Shown: piece after piece, positions 19,701-28,862 of the stretch
Numbering within the stretch: position 1 is the stretch's first letter
Layout: each line of letters begins with the position of its first letter
Source of the DNA: Pycnococcus provasolii
Taxonomy: Eukaryota > Chlorophyta > Pseudoscourfieldiophyceae > Pseudoscourfieldiales
Length of the DNA: 64,000 nucleotides
Direction of reading: 5' to 3'
Assembly: GCA_049487715.1 (NCBI GenBank)
Contig: CP150578.1
Span: forward strand, 310,001-374,000
Notes under the pieces: model-generated
Told to the model about the DNA's origin: nothing
Database searches by the model: none
Seen by the model: only the letters and a program-made list of their open reading frames with translations
Position numbers and translations under genes: made by a program

Positions 19701-21278
19701 GCTCAGACCTCACACACTGATCTTAGCGCCAAGGCGATGGCGGTGTCCAGCGTGCTTCGCTGTGTACACAAAGGGTGCGGCGGATCCTCGGAACAAATTG
19801 CGAGGGTTGCGTCTTTCGTCGGCAGCTTCAACAAAGTTCGCCCCGACTTTCGTGTACTTGTCATCGATGATTTACTCGAGGAGATTGCTGTTGGCCTTGC
19901 CAATAATGCGACGGAACCAAAGCACCAGAAGCGCGTTGCGCACGTCCGGCTTCTTGCAGAGCTGTTCAACGCGCGACTCGTCGAGGCTGATGTGATAACA
20001 TCCGTGCTGAAGTTCCTGCTAAATCCACCCGAACAGTACATTACTGACGAGGCGATGGTGGACTGCTTTCGCATTCGTCTTGTCTGTGCTCTCCTGGGAG
20101 GTTCGCATCGCGGCATTGGCAGGAATGCGAAGGGCCGCTTGTTTCTCGACGAATTCATGCGATTCTTTCAGCGATTTATCTTGTGGAAGTCGGACGGCAT
20201 CGCATCGATGTACAGTCCGCCACCGCCACCAAAGGAGCAGTTGTCGTCGATTGTCGAAGAGGATGGTGAGGAGGAGGAACGCGAGTCTGAAGCGCAAGAC
20301 GTTGCAAAGCCAAAAGCTCCAGATTCGCGTGCAAATGCAAACGTTCGTGCCAGTTCGCTTCCGATGGACGTGGAGTTTGAGGTCGATGACATCTTTCACA
20401 GCCTTGGCAACCGGCTGAAGTTTCGTCGTGCGAAGACGTTTTACGAAGCTCAGCAGGCTGTTGAACAGCTCGTGGGCAGCACAGAGGTTGCAGCGACAGC
20501 TGATGCCGGCGGCGGTGAAGATGATGATGTGGTGATCCAGGAGGAAGATTCGGGGGCAATGGCAGTGATGGATGATGGCAACGTCGATGTCGACGACGAC
20601 GATGATGATGATGACGACGATGACGAACAAGCTGCAGCAAAAGACACGAAGCAGGGCGTCACCAATGCATTTGATGATGTCGACGATGACGACGACGACG
20701 ACGACGACTACGACGACGATGACGACGACTATGACGACGATAGTGAAGAAGATGACGATGATGACGATGAGAGTGAAGATGACGAGAGTGACGACGATGA
20801 CAGCGAAGACGATGTCAGTGACTCGGATGATGAAATGGGCGACGAGGCGCATGCAGCTCGAGCGGCGGAGGATGCATTTGCACGTGAATTAGCTACTCTG
20901 ACGCTCTCTGGCAATGATACTCGTCGTGGTATGTTTGACATGACGATGGATGCGGATGACATTGGCGCGCCCCCTGCTGCCGCCCCCAAGCCGAGTGCGG
21001 CTAACGTTGCGGCTAGCTCGAGCAACGACGAGCCGAAGGTGGCATTCAAGGTGATGGCTGGCGGTCAACGCGGTGCTGCCGGTAAGTTTCGGAACCGCGA
21101 AGTTCTCATTCCGGCAGATGTTAGCCTCGCGCGTCGTCGTTTGGACGCGCAGGAGGCTGATGAAGCCGAGCGGCGTGCTCTCAAGGCTGCGATATTGCGT
21201 AACGTCGATGAGCAGAACGCCGAGGAGGCGGAGGCTGCGGCTGCAAATCAACGAAGAAAGTTCCGCTGGGTTGGTTGA
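16779..21278 (+). CDS. UPF2: UPF2 nonsense-mediated mRNA decay factor
   Basis: 1499 residues from ATG 16779 (MADSTTSHGG). The N-terminus is unusual: a Gly/Arg-rich RGG-like stretch (about 20-150), then an Ala/Lys/Glu helix. Three MIF4G domains follow, at roughly 240-560 (LDASIKKNAAIVKKLS, FVDGM), 690-920 (VDKWCIDFCKLGYSKGNRR) and 950-1180. A long poly-Asp/Glu tract lies at about 1265-1365. The C-terminus (VAFKVMAGG...RKFRWVG) matches the UPF1-binding segment. UPF2 bridges UPF1 and UPF3 on exon-junction-marked or aberrant mRNAs. The earlier open frame from 16515 runs through the promoter motif and is unlikely to be translated. Confidence 0.93.
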   Translation: MADSTTSHGGSGGGGGGGGAGGGGAGGGGRGQNNNNAGRGRGGRGRGNRGRGNPGRGGAHHNNNSGDNTGAGAGAGNATTMDAPPGIGVPPMRTAPHGGGRGDTANQTGRGRAGAGAGRGRGAGRSAAAAAAAAATASSAQQQRQPANLGAAAGKKHQQQEPHQQQTQNNNRQRKSASAAEAKRKAEAELEAKKRAEAEAAAKAKADAEAKAEAEAAAAAAAAAAAKEKERAEARRLLELRAKLRAVASQSRPTNDELKSLDASIKKNAAIVKKLSASFSEEAAQTIVSDIGKTNQGKYVSECVQALLDAPLKPKDALPIVIVAVAMHARYAEFLSSFVDGMAALTAPPATPSAVVIKQAQVQAAKDPTEAAAACAAAIAAATAEGVRRRGALRVLGELLLIGAVEPKAVYAPFRACAEAASAVGRLASTTALASTDGTTQPISNPKLVEAKEAAMQCLLSVANFAKAFRVEIFGTESSHGDDGADSETLSPLPDDERRVFCDVANDALVQALGILAPMQEALFAAELAACQSINTKGEMGDALSADVARKRKEADAVAKPVGLLAESLGVDLPKCAGIMPTFHSTLTGTRLNTFASTSSVEGWSMERLAKGLAPIPKDQLAAEAAEDAAAVAAAEAAEAEALAKAQIASPWGADDETKKFYTEIFDLRGRVPATLLEGGSDGGGADGGADNSASSSGTQEKDGKDGKKSGGDAVDAHFNKLCNVNSPSGVDKWCIDFCKLGYSKGNRRRFVRFVVTGPSNRKLLESENIAYFARAAAILSGAFKDIGEPLAAFVEEDLGVLHARKGTLEHHLLPRLRNAKLMGELVKFGIAPAQSAFSSIRILLEDFGGHAVDVTCALLESCGQYLYRTPETHVRMKNSIDVFWRLVCSKAAGLGDRQTALVENAYYGTKAADESFRRIVPSTAKRRKPKPTLLLYVRWLFDTQLARPKGVARVVKQLRKLPWDDEPWIGKDDAQTSHTDLSAKAMAVSSVLRCVHKGCGGSSEQIARVASFVGSFNKVRPDFRVLVIDDLLEEIAVGLANNATEPKHQKRVAHVRLLAELFNARLVEADVITSVLKFLLNPPEQYITDEAMVDCFRIRLVCALLGGSHRGIGRNAKGRLFLDEFMRFFQRFILWKSDGIASMYSPPPPPKEQLSSIVEEDGEEEERESEAQDVAKPKAPDSRANANVRASSLPMDVEFEVDDIFHSLGNRLKFRRAKTFYEAQQAVEQLVGSTEVAATADAGGGEDDDVVIQEEDSGAMAVMDDGNVDVDDDDDDDDDDDEQAAAKDTKQGVTNAFDDVDDDDDDDDDYDDDDDDYDDDSEEDDDDDDESEDDESDDDDSEDDVSDSDDEMGDEAHAARAAEDAFARELATLTLSGNDTRRGMFDMTMDADDIGAPPAAAPKPSAANVAASSSNDEPKVAFKVMAGGQRGAAGKFRNREVLIPADVSLARRRLDAQEADEAERRALKAAILRNVDEQNAEEAEAAAANQRRKFRWVG

Positions 21279-22239
21279 AGTCTTTGTCAAGCATCGCTCA
21301 TTTAGTTATGGAATGTATTGTAACCAAATCAGTAATAGAAAAGCTTTGTTCAGTATGAATTACACATCATCCCCTGTGAGATGGACACGCGCTTTGGATG
21401 GCAGCGAGAAGCGTGTCGAGGTGTTCAGCGTCGTTGAACATGTGGAATGTGAGGCGAAGTGCATTTTCGGGCGAGCCGATTGGCCGCTCGTGAGGGAAGC
21501 TTGCGCGGCCTGTTGGCTTTACCACTGGCATCCAAAGCATAATGCTCACCCTCCTTCACCGCGACACTCGTCATCATGTTCCTCTAGTTCTCGCCATTAG
21601 GAATAGCGAGACCATCTAGGCGAAGCATGACGTCAACGTTGCCCTTGATGGGGAAACTTGAAAATTCAGGAAGCAGCCCCGAGTTCAGGAAATCCCAGGA
21701 AACGGGAGAAAGAAGAGGGGGGGAGAGCGCAGGAAAACCCTCGAAATTGGCAGGTTTGCCGAAGAATATCCGACTCTCCGGTGTGCCTGATACCTTGAAC
21801 CGATCTGCGCCAGCTTGGATAATGCAGCGGCGCGGGAGGCGAGGGTAGCGAGGTGGGTGGCGGCTGCTTGGTTAGAACTGCTGATGGCGGAGCGTGGCAC
21901 TTGTGGGGGTGAGCGCGGTTGTTGCGCTGGCGAAAATCTGAGAGTTGGCGAATTTGAGTACGTCGTGGCGCGATGCAGTAGGTACTTACTTGGCTCGCGG
22001 TAGCGAGTATATCATATCTTCCTCGCGCTATCTGCGAAGCGGCGGCGACGTGGTCGTGGACGGCGTCCAAGTCTGGGTGTTGTTGTGCAGCGAGCAGGTC
22101 CAACGCGTATACTACAGTTCAGCGGCGATGGTGTACAGGTGTTTGGCTTCCTGTTTCTCGCGTTGGGCGTGTGTCCGACCGGGATCCCGAGTTGGTTTTT
22201 TTTCACATCTTGGATTATTCGGGTTTTGTCCCCCCGTGA
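21279..22239 (-). pseudogene. decayed or cryptically spliced minus-strand gene with class V aminotransferase-like tail
   Basis: The spacer between UPF2 and PrmA has no long ORF, but the minus strand shows coding-like pieces in different frames: ...EKQEAKHLYTIAAEL near 22130-22100, then DLLAAQQHPDLDAVHDHV (22103-21990), a helix ATLASRAAALSKLAQIGS near 21820, and at 21367-21549 a tail ALRLTFHMFNDAEHLDTLLA. The tail resembles the C-terminus of class V (cysteine-desulfurase-like) aminotransferases. Two steps could be introns (GTAAGT near 21990; TTCTAACCAAGCAG near 21860), but the frames do not join cleanly. I cannot tell a spliced gene from a relic. Confidence 0.35.
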
Positions 22240-23592
22240 TTGGGGTTTCGTTTTTCCTTGTCCTCTCCCTGTTCATTTTTGACTTCTATGGCGGCTGCGG
22301 CGGCTTCCATCCAAATGGCCAACATGTCAATAATGCGCTGGCACTGTAATAAAGTTCCCATGCGCTGTCCTCGATCTCGTGTCTTGTGTCGATCATCGTC
22401 ATCATCGTCGTCTGTGTCGTCATCTTCGTCATCTTCGTCTGTGTCGTCATCCCTCACGTACGTCGCTTATTCGTTTCTTTTATCAGGATCGCAATCTACC
22501 GTGTTCGCTGACGCGCTCATGGAACTCGGCGCGGCGTCAGCAACCACGGAACCGGACGAAGAAGGCGCGCCCAGAAGCGCAGCGTCGCTCTTCCGAGCGG
22601 GATCCCTCGCGGGTGAGCGCGCATTCTACTACGTCGACGCAAGCACGCGACCCGTCGCGACGGAAGAGGCACTCGCGACGTGGAAAAAAGTGCGCGTCAC
22701 GGCGCTCTTTCCCAAAAGCGCGCAAAGCGAAGTGCACGATACCGTCAAGACAGCGGCAACGTGGGCAGGGCTCGACGGCGCCGAGTATGCGGGCGACAAA
22801 CTGCCAGTAGACACGTCGCCGTCAATTGTGCACTACGCTGTCGCAGACGACGCGCTCGACGACTCGTGGATGACGCGGCTGGTTGGGAGCCTAAGCCCAA
22901 TGAAAATTGACGAATTCACGACTGTCGTTCCCGTGAGTGCCGACGAGACTGCTTCACGGAAAGATGACGAGAACGAGAACCACATGACGCTTTATGTCGA
23001 ACCTGGGTTTGCCTTTGGCACAGGTGACCATCCGACAACCGCGTTGTGCCTGCGTGCAATTCGTAAGCACTTGGACGACAGCTACGCGAGCAAGCCCGTG
23101 ACGATTCTAGACTACGGAGCAGGTACTGGCATCCTTGGCGTGGCGGCGCTCGAGCTACATCGCCGTCTTTCGCCTGAAAATCGTCATGCCGTGATGTTGG
23201 ACATTGACCCGAATGCGGTGTCAGCGTGTGCGCTCACGGCGAACTTGAATGGTGTGCCAAGCTCCGAAGTTACGTCAAGCTTGTGCACGGAATCCGGCGC
23301 TGTCGACCCCGACGATGAGGCTAGTGCTCTCATCGATAGCGACGTCGGGCAATTTGACATCGTCGTTGCGAACGTGCTTCTGCCACCCCTTTTATCGCTC
23401 GCGCCGTACCTATGTTCGCGCGTCAAGCGCGACGGCGGTGTGCTGATCCTCAGCGGAATCCTTGCGGGCGACCAGGTGTCACAGCTCCGTGATGCATACG
23501 AAGCGCAAGGCCTTGTTTTCGTCGAGGAGCACACGCAGGCGAGTGAGTGTACTGGAAGCTCGATGTGGGCTTGCGTGGTCATGCGGCCATAG
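22240..23592 (+). CDS. PrmA: ribosomal protein L11 methyltransferase (PrmA), plastid-targeted
   Basis: Up to 450 residues; Met17 (base 22288, MAAAAASIQ) is an alternative start. A Ser-rich leader suggests plastid targeting. An N-terminal domain precedes the class I SAM methyltransferase core: FGTGDHPTTALCLRAI, motif I DYGAGTGILGVAALEL, DIDPNAVSACALTANLNGV and the NVLLPPLLSLAPYL motif in the position of NILxxPL in bacterial PrmA. It would trimethylate lysines of plastid L11. The 3' end is only 42 bp from the convergent RCC1-type gene. Confidence 0.9.
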   Translation: MGFRFSLSSPCSFLTSMAAAAASIQMANMSIMRWHCNKVPMRCPRSRVLCRSSSSSSSVSSSSSSSSVSSSLTYVAYSFLLSGSQSTVFADALMELGAASATTEPDEEGAPRSAASLFRAGSLAGERAFYYVDASTRPVATEEALATWKKVRVTALFPKSAQSEVHDTVKTAATWAGLDGAEYAGDKLPVDTSPSIVHYAVADDALDDSWMTRLVGSLSPMKIDEFTTVVPVSADETASRKDDENENHMTLYVEPGFAFGTGDHPTTALCLRAIRKHLDDSYASKPVTILDYGAGTGILGVAALELHRRLSPENRHAVMLDIDPNAVSACALTANLNGVPSSEVTSSLCTESGAVDPDDEASALIDSDVGQFDIVVANVLLPPLLSLAPYLCSRVKRDGGVLILSGILAGDQVSQLRDAYEAQGLVFVEEHTQASECTGSSMWACVVMRP

Positions 23593-23634
23593 CTTGAAGA
23601 TGTAACCTTAGATTACTTTTCTCTCTCGATCTCG

Positions 23635-24693
23635 TTACACGATGTGAAGATCTGTCCTGAAGCGCTCGGACGAGCGAGTATACACGTCGCCGTCACTGAC
23701 ACAGAGATACACCTCCTGTTCTTCGCCGAAGCCCCAGCACACGATCATCCCGTCGCGACGAAGCGCTAGCGAGCTATCGTCACCCGCCTTGATCGCGACG
23801 AAGTCACCGTTCACGCCTTCGGGAGGCGCCTGATTTGCGTCGTTATCTCCCCAAAATGCGATACTGCCATCGCGCCGAAGCGCCATAGAGTGATAGTAAC
23901 CCGCGGCGATGGCGACGAAGTCGCCAGGCACGTCTTGAGGAGGTGCCTGGCCGTAGTCGTTTTGTCCCCAGCACGCAATACTGCCGTCGCGTCGAAGCGC
24001 AATAGAGTGATAGTAACCCGCGGCGATGGCGACGAAGTCGCCAGGCACGCCTTCAGGAGGCGCCGAGCCGAATTCATCTTCTCCCCAGCACACGATACTG
24101 CCGTCGCTTCGAATAGCTAGCGAGTGAAGGCCACCCGCAGCGATGGCGACGAAGTCGCCAGGCACGCCTTCAGGAGGTGCCTGGCCTTCGCCGTTTTCTC
24201 CCCAGCACACGATACTGCCGCCGCTTCGAATAGCTAGCGCGTGCCTGTGACCCGCGGCGATGGCGACGAAGTCACTGCCCTGGTCGTATCCCAGGTAACG
24301 CTGTAAGTATATCTGATCATCCCACCGCCACAGGCCGTTGTCGCCCCACCACGCGATACTGCCGTCACGTCGCAGTGCCATCGAGAAACATTCACCGGCG
24401 CTGACCGCGACGAAATCGCCAGGCACGCCTTCAGGAGGTGCTTCTTCGTCGGCGTTGCACCCAGTGCACGCGATACTTCCGTTTTTCTGTATCAGCAACG
24501 AGTGATCGTTTCCGCATGCGAGCATGACGTTAAGTCGCGCCGCTTGTTTGTTTTGTTCGTGACGTTTTTGAAGTCGGCGCGGTTTGTGTACGACGACGAG
24601 CCAGTTGAGCCATACGGCGATTGCGGCATCTCGCAGCAAGTCGCGTGACTGCGAACGTGTTATGACTCTCCTGCCTTCGGACATTAACGTCAA
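23635..24693 (-). CDS. short-blade RCC1-type seven-repeat propeller protein
   Basis: 352 residues. A basic N-terminal helix (RRLQKRHEQNKQAARLN) is followed by seven blades of about 39 residues with consensus PPEGVPGDFVAIAAGxxHSLALRxDGSIxCWG. Blade 2 carries an insertion (WRWDDQIYLQRYLGYDQG). The last blade ends in a divergent tail. The blades are shorter than canonical RCC1 repeats (50-60 residues). Adjacent units are nearly identical in DNA, pointing to recent duplication or conversion. It is an intact paralogue of the frameshifted gene at 6878-7958. Function unknown. Confidence 0.85.
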   Translation of the reverse strand: MTLMSEGRRVITRSQSRDLLRDAAIAVWLNWLVVVHKPRRLQKRHEQNKQAARLNVMLACGNDHSLLIQKNGSIACTGCNADEEAPPEGVPGDFVAVSAGECFSMALRRDGSIAWWGDNGLWRWDDQIYLQRYLGYDQGSDFVAIAAGHRHALAIRSGGSIVCWGENGEGQAPPEGVPGDFVAIAAGGLHSLAIRSDGSIVCWGEDEFGSAPPEGVPGDFVAIAAGYYHSIALRRDGSIACWGQNDYGQAPPQDVPGDFVAIAAGYYHSMALRRDGSIAFWGDNDANQAPPEGVNGDFVAIKAGDDSSLALRRDGMIVCWGFGEEQEVYLCVSDGDVYTRSSERFRTDLHIV

Positions 24694-25344
24694 CGTCGTC
24701 CGTCACGGAGAGTGGTGTACCTAAAAAAGCAAGTCTGTCTGGGCAAGATTCAAATCATCCATGAAAGAAAGAACGCTGGTTCGTACCCTAACCCTAACCC
24801 TAACCCTAACCCTAACCCTAACCCTATCAGGTTGCCGTACTTACCTTAGACTACTTACTGGGTGTGGATGACATCACACACATCCCCTGATTCCCCTCCC
24901 CAAATTCCGCCTGGCCTTGCACATGATCGCCCTTTCATCGCCCAGGTCTCGAGCACGCCGGATGATCTGGCCTTATGTATAATTGCGCCTTGCTTGACAG
25001 AGACTTGAGAGGTTGCCGGCCGCGGCTCCTCCTTCGGACACTCCTTCGGAAGAAGGCGAATCACCTGATGAGTCCGGCGAAGCACCAGAAGAGACCAGTG
25101 GCCACCTTCCCGGCTTCCCCTGACCAACTAGTTGCCAGTGTAAGGGGACTTCTTGCTACCTTTAGGGTACTTCTCTGCCCTTATTCCGGAAGCCTGCGAC
25201 TAAGGTTAATCTGTTTGAACCACAATCTTCCCGTGCCAGTTGCCAGTGTGTGTTTGAACACGTCTTAAGCGCGAGTTGGAACCAGCAAGTGGTTGAGCGT
25301 CTGCGTTCTCCTCTTCGAATTATACCTTGAGTCTAAGCTTAATC
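24694..25344. promoter_or_regulatory. divergent intergenic region with perfect (CCCTAA)7
   Basis: Bases 24785-24826 are seven uninterrupted CCCTAA hexamers, about 90 bp upstream of the RCC1-type start and about 520 bp upstream of the BRCT/PB1 gene. The rest, 24830-25344, shows no convincing gene. Confidence 0.6.
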
Positions 25345-27576
25345 ATGGCCGCTCCCCCACCTCCTCCTGTGCAGTACGACTACGGGCCGCCTGTGGGTGG
25401 TGGCCAGGCTCAGGGCGCGGCTTCCAATCAAGACGCATTCCTTCCTGCGGTTGGAGAGGACTTCGCGTATCCCGCGCCAGGTGCGTCCGTCATGGCGCCG
25501 CTCGTTGCCAACCAGCAGTACCCAGCTGCAGCTCAGGCCCCTGCGCCTGCAGCTGCTGCAGCTGCGATGTTAGCGGCGCGGGGCGCGGCTGCATCTCGAG
25601 ACTTCGACGCCGGAGGTATCGGGTACCTCAGTGCGGACAACCAAGGTCAGCCGCCGCAAGCCGCGGCTGACGGCGCCGCGGCAGATGCAGGTGACAGGCC
25701 GGAGTACTTCGCGGGTATCGAGGAGATGCTCTTCTACTTCGAAGGGGTGACGTGCGCCGTCGTGAACTACAGCCCCGCAGACACGTCCGCCATCCGAAAC
25801 GAACTCACGATGCTCGGCGCGAAGGTGCAAGACCACTACAGCCCCGAGTGCACTCACCTCATGACGCCGTACCAGCAGGGCGCGGACTACACAGCAGCTA
25901 TGGCCGAAAGCGCAAAGCCTAACGGACACAAACCTATCGTCGTGAGCTACGCATGGCTCGAGGACTGCCTCACCAACCGGCGAGTCATCCCGCACACGGA
26001 CAAGGTTCTCTACCGACCCATCAAGGACGAACACGGCGTGCAGGGCATGGAGAGCTGCGTCATATCCATCGCCGGATACAAGGGCCCGATTCGCAACGAC
26101 ATACGCGAGCTCATCGAAGCGAGCGGCGCGACGTTCAACCAAAACTTCACAAAAAAGACGACGCACCTCATCTGCTACCGAGCCGAGAGCGAGATTTACG
26201 CGAAAGCGCTGCTCTTCAAGCTCGAGGGGCAGCCGCTTGAGATTGTCAACCACATGTGGATCAGCGACGTCGTCAAGACGTGGCGCAAGCTGCCTGAGGA
26301 GGCGGAGCTGTACCGCAAGCTTGGCGTGGAGGTGGACTTCGAGGAGCGCCTTGAGGCTGAGAAGAAGCTGCGCATGGACGTCGAGGCGCAGCTCGAGGAG
26401 GAGGAGCGCGCGCGGCGAAACCTGCAAGAACTGCTGGAGGCTGAGGAGCGTGCGCGGCAGGAGATGCAGGAGATGATCATGAGCGAGGAGAGGACGCGCT
26501 CGCTGCTGAAAGAGCAGCTGACAGACCAGGGGCAGAACACCGAGGCCCTCGCGCAGCAGTTCCTCAAGAGCCGCGGGGACATCGACTCGCTGCAGGGCCT
26601 GCTGCAGCAGAGCGAGGCGAGCCGCGCCAAGCTGGAGGAGACGGTGCGAAGCATGGAGGAGGAACGCCGTCGTGTTAGCCTGCAGCTTGAGGACAATCAG
26701 AGGCAGCAGGGTATGCTTCAGCAGCAGTTTGCGCGCAGCCGTCAGGACCTTCTCACACAGCTCGAGTCGCGGCTCAATACCATCGAGCAGCTGCGCGCGG
26801 AGCTAGATGCTGAGCAGAAGACGCTGGCTGAGACGAACGACAAGCTCGAGGAGAGCCGCAGACAAACGAGGGCGCAGGAGGAGAAGACGATGACGTGCGA
26901 GAAGCAGATCAAGCAGCTTCAGGAGCAAATTGCGCTGGAGGGAAGAGATAAGATGGCCTTACAGAAGCAGCTTGATGCCGAGCGCAAGTCGCGCCTTCAC
27001 ATTCTGAGTGATTTCGAGAACGAGAGGAAGCAGCGCGAGCACCTCATCCGTCAGCTCGAGGCGGAGCAGAAGCTTCGGCAGAGCCTGCAGAAGGCTGTGA
27101 GCACGAAAGAGGAGCTGAGATTGAAGGCTGAGGAGGAGATTGAGCGACTCAACCAGGATATCCAAGAAATGATGGACGAGATCGATCGACTCCGCACCTT
27201 CGAGCCACCGGATAAGGACGAAGAGCGCACACTGATCCGAGTGAAACTTTTCCTGGAAGACGAGGTGCGATTCTTCGAGATTGAGAAAGACATCAGTCAC
27301 GAGGAGCTTCTGCTTCAAGTTGGAAAAATATTCATGGAAAGCTTCATTCTGAAGTTTGAGGACGACGATCACCACCTCATCGCGCTCAAGACGAATGACG
27401 ATATACGGCTAGCACTGCGCACAATCGAGGACGCGGAATTAGCCTTCCTGAAACTTGTGGTTGACAAGGCGAATGCACGACGCGGATTTTTCTCGCGCAT
27501 GCGTCGTAAGCTTGGAGGCAATCAGCCTGAGGAGGCTGGTGAGACTAAAAAGGATGAAGACGAGGACGAAGATTAG
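25345..27576 (+). CDS. tandem BRCT - coiled coil - PB1 domain protein
   Basis: 743 residues from ATG 25345 (MAAPPPPPVQYDYG). A low-complexity Ala/Pro/Gln leader precedes two BRCT domains: about 130-215 (FEGVTCAVVNYSPAD ... SYAWLEDCLTNRRV) and 235-325 (SCVISIAGYKG ... NHMWISDVVKTWRKLP). A continuous charged coiled coil covers about 335-620. The segment 628-710 (RVKLFLEDEVRFFEIEKD, ISHEELLLQVGKIF, FEDDDHHLIALKTNDDIRLAL) has the basic first strand and acidic OPCA-like loop of a PB1 domain. BRCT pairs bind phosphopeptides in DNA-damage signalling and PB1 domains heterodimerise, so a chromatin or checkpoint scaffold is likely. I know no named protein with this order. Confidence 0.85.
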   Translation: MAAPPPPPVQYDYGPPVGGGQAQGAASNQDAFLPAVGEDFAYPAPGASVMAPLVANQQYPAAAQAPAPAAAAAAMLAARGAAASRDFDAGGIGYLSADNQGQPPQAAADGAAADAGDRPEYFAGIEEMLFYFEGVTCAVVNYSPADTSAIRNELTMLGAKVQDHYSPECTHLMTPYQQGADYTAAMAESAKPNGHKPIVVSYAWLEDCLTNRRVIPHTDKVLYRPIKDEHGVQGMESCVISIAGYKGPIRNDIRELIEASGATFNQNFTKKTTHLICYRAESEIYAKALLFKLEGQPLEIVNHMWISDVVKTWRKLPEEAELYRKLGVEVDFEERLEAEKKLRMDVEAQLEEEERARRNLQELLEAEERARQEMQEMIMSEERTRSLLKEQLTDQGQNTEALAQQFLKSRGDIDSLQGLLQQSEASRAKLEETVRSMEEERRRVSLQLEDNQRQQGMLQQQFARSRQDLLTQLESRLNTIEQLRAELDAEQKTLAETNDKLEESRRQTRAQEEKTMTCEKQIKQLQEQIALEGRDKMALQKQLDAERKSRLHILSDFENERKQREHLIRQLEAEQKLRQSLQKAVSTKEELRLKAEEEIERLNQDIQEMMDEIDRLRTFEPPDKDEERTLIRVKLFLEDEVRFFEIEKDISHEELLLQVGKIFMESFILKFEDDDHHLIALKTNDDIRLALRTIEDAELAFLKLVVDKANARRGFFSRMRRKLGGNQPEEAGETKKDEDEDED

Positions 27577-27758
27577 ACTTAGCTTCCAGCCAAAGTCTTG
27601 TGAGATTCGTCGAATCTTTTTGATACACTTTTTATACCGCATGTAACTTGTTTTTTTCTTATCATAAAGGGGTGGAATGTGAATTTTCAATTTTGTGAAT
27701 GGACGACCATTGGACGAAGTAAAGTACGTTCCATTACTGAATTAGCGATCTTAGAAAT

Positions 27759-28862
27759 TCAGTAGACGAACGGGATGAGCTTCTTCGTGCGCTTAACATA
27801 CGCCACGTAGTCATCCAGGTCCGAAGAGTACTTTTCACTCTGCTTTTCGTCGAGGCGATTCGTAACACGGAACATGAGGCTTAGGATTCCGAATAAGCCG
27901 AGCGCTGCTGGCGCTACAGTCCATGCACCAACTACGAGCATAGACTCGACGCCAGCGACAAACGTGCCAATCCAAAACAAAATCTCCCCCGCATAGTTTG
28001 GGTGCCTAACAAATTTGTAGACACCGCTCATACAAGGCTTGTCCTTGTTCGCCGCCTTGCTTGCCGCCTTGTTGAAGTCTCCGATAGCCTCGAGAATGAG
28101 CCCAAACCACTGCACGCCCAGTGCCACCTTTGCATACGTCGGAATCGCGGCAAGCGATGCCGCCGTCGGCATCGCGCCGGAAACAGCAGCGCGCGAGGTC
28201 CACAGCGCTGGAGAGCATAGCAGCGCGTAGAAGAGCGAGCACAACGCGACGGGTATTGCGACGTTCTTCGCGCGCGCCTCTGGCGAGTTGGCTGCACGCT
28301 TCCTCCACTCGGGGTACCCGAAGTTTTGTCTCCAGAAGAGGAAGATTGCGAGACGCATGCCGTACGCAACGAGCCCGGCGCAGTGCGCGAAAGCGGCTAG
28401 GCCCAACGACGTTTTGGATGCGGAAGCGAGCAAGACAGCCCCAGCGGCTGCACAGCTAAGCCCGTATCCCGTGCTGAATACGGCAACGGGGTCGACGAAT
28501 CCGAGACAGCATGGCACGACGGTGACGGCCCACAATTTGAGGATTGCAAGATACGCAGGACCTTGAAGTATCTGAAGGATCGGCATCGTGGCGGCGGCAG
28601 CTTGCGTGGATACGCGTCTAAGGCGTCGGTGGTTCGTTTGCGCCACCTTTGCTTGGGTGAGCGCTACACCTCCACTGACACCACGGTGGAGTGTTGACGT
28701 GTTCCTCCTAGAAGCAGAAGCAGAAGCAGAGGTAGATGGATGAGCTGGTGCCGGTGATTGCGAGGATACGGAGGACGGTGCGAGGACACGCCTTGGAAGT
28801 AAAGGTACAAAAGACGTGACACGGAAGCCTACACGGGTTGACAGTGTGCGCACTGGAGACAT
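27759..28862 (-). CDS. DUF1295 / steroid 5-alpha-reductase-like membrane protein, plastid-targeted
   Basis: 367 residues. The first about 90 are a Ser/Arg/Ala-rich transit-like leader. Six or so membrane spans follow, with the signature SGVYKFVRHPNYAGEILFWIG near residue 290 and a C-terminal KRTKKLIPFVY. This is the DUF1295 group related to 3-oxo-5-alpha-steroid 4-dehydrogenases and isoprenylcysteine methyltransferases; the conserved HPNY-type motif probably contacts a cofactor. The substrate is unknown. The gene starts about 150 bp from a CCCTAACCCCTAATTAACCCC element (29012-29033). Confidence 0.82.
   Translation of the reverse strand: MSPVRTLSTRVGFRVTSFVPLLPRRVLAPSSVSSQSPAPAHPSTSASASASRRNTSTLHRGVSGGVALTQAKVAQTNHRRLRRVSTQAAAATMPILQILQGPAYLAILKLWAVTVVPCCLGFVDPVAVFSTGYGLSCAAAGAVLLASASKTSLGLAAFAHCAGLVAYGMRLAIFLFWRQNFGYPEWRKRAANSPEARAKNVAIPVALCSLFYALLCSPALWTSRAAVSGAMPTAASLAAIPTYAKVALGVQWFGLILEAIGDFNKAASKAANKDKPCMSGVYKFVRHPNYAGEILFWIGTFVAGVESMLVVGAWTVAPAALGLFGILSLMFRVTNRLDEKQSEKYSSDLDDYVAYVKRTKKLIPFVY

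Noticed and set aside
22215-22457. Asp-rich minus-strand ORF
   Set aside because: Complement of the Ser-rich transit peptide codons of PrmA; composition explained by the sense strand.
24785-24826. CCCTAA run as a chromosome end
   Set aside because: Only 42 bp, flanked on both sides by normal genes, and similar short runs occur at other promoters.
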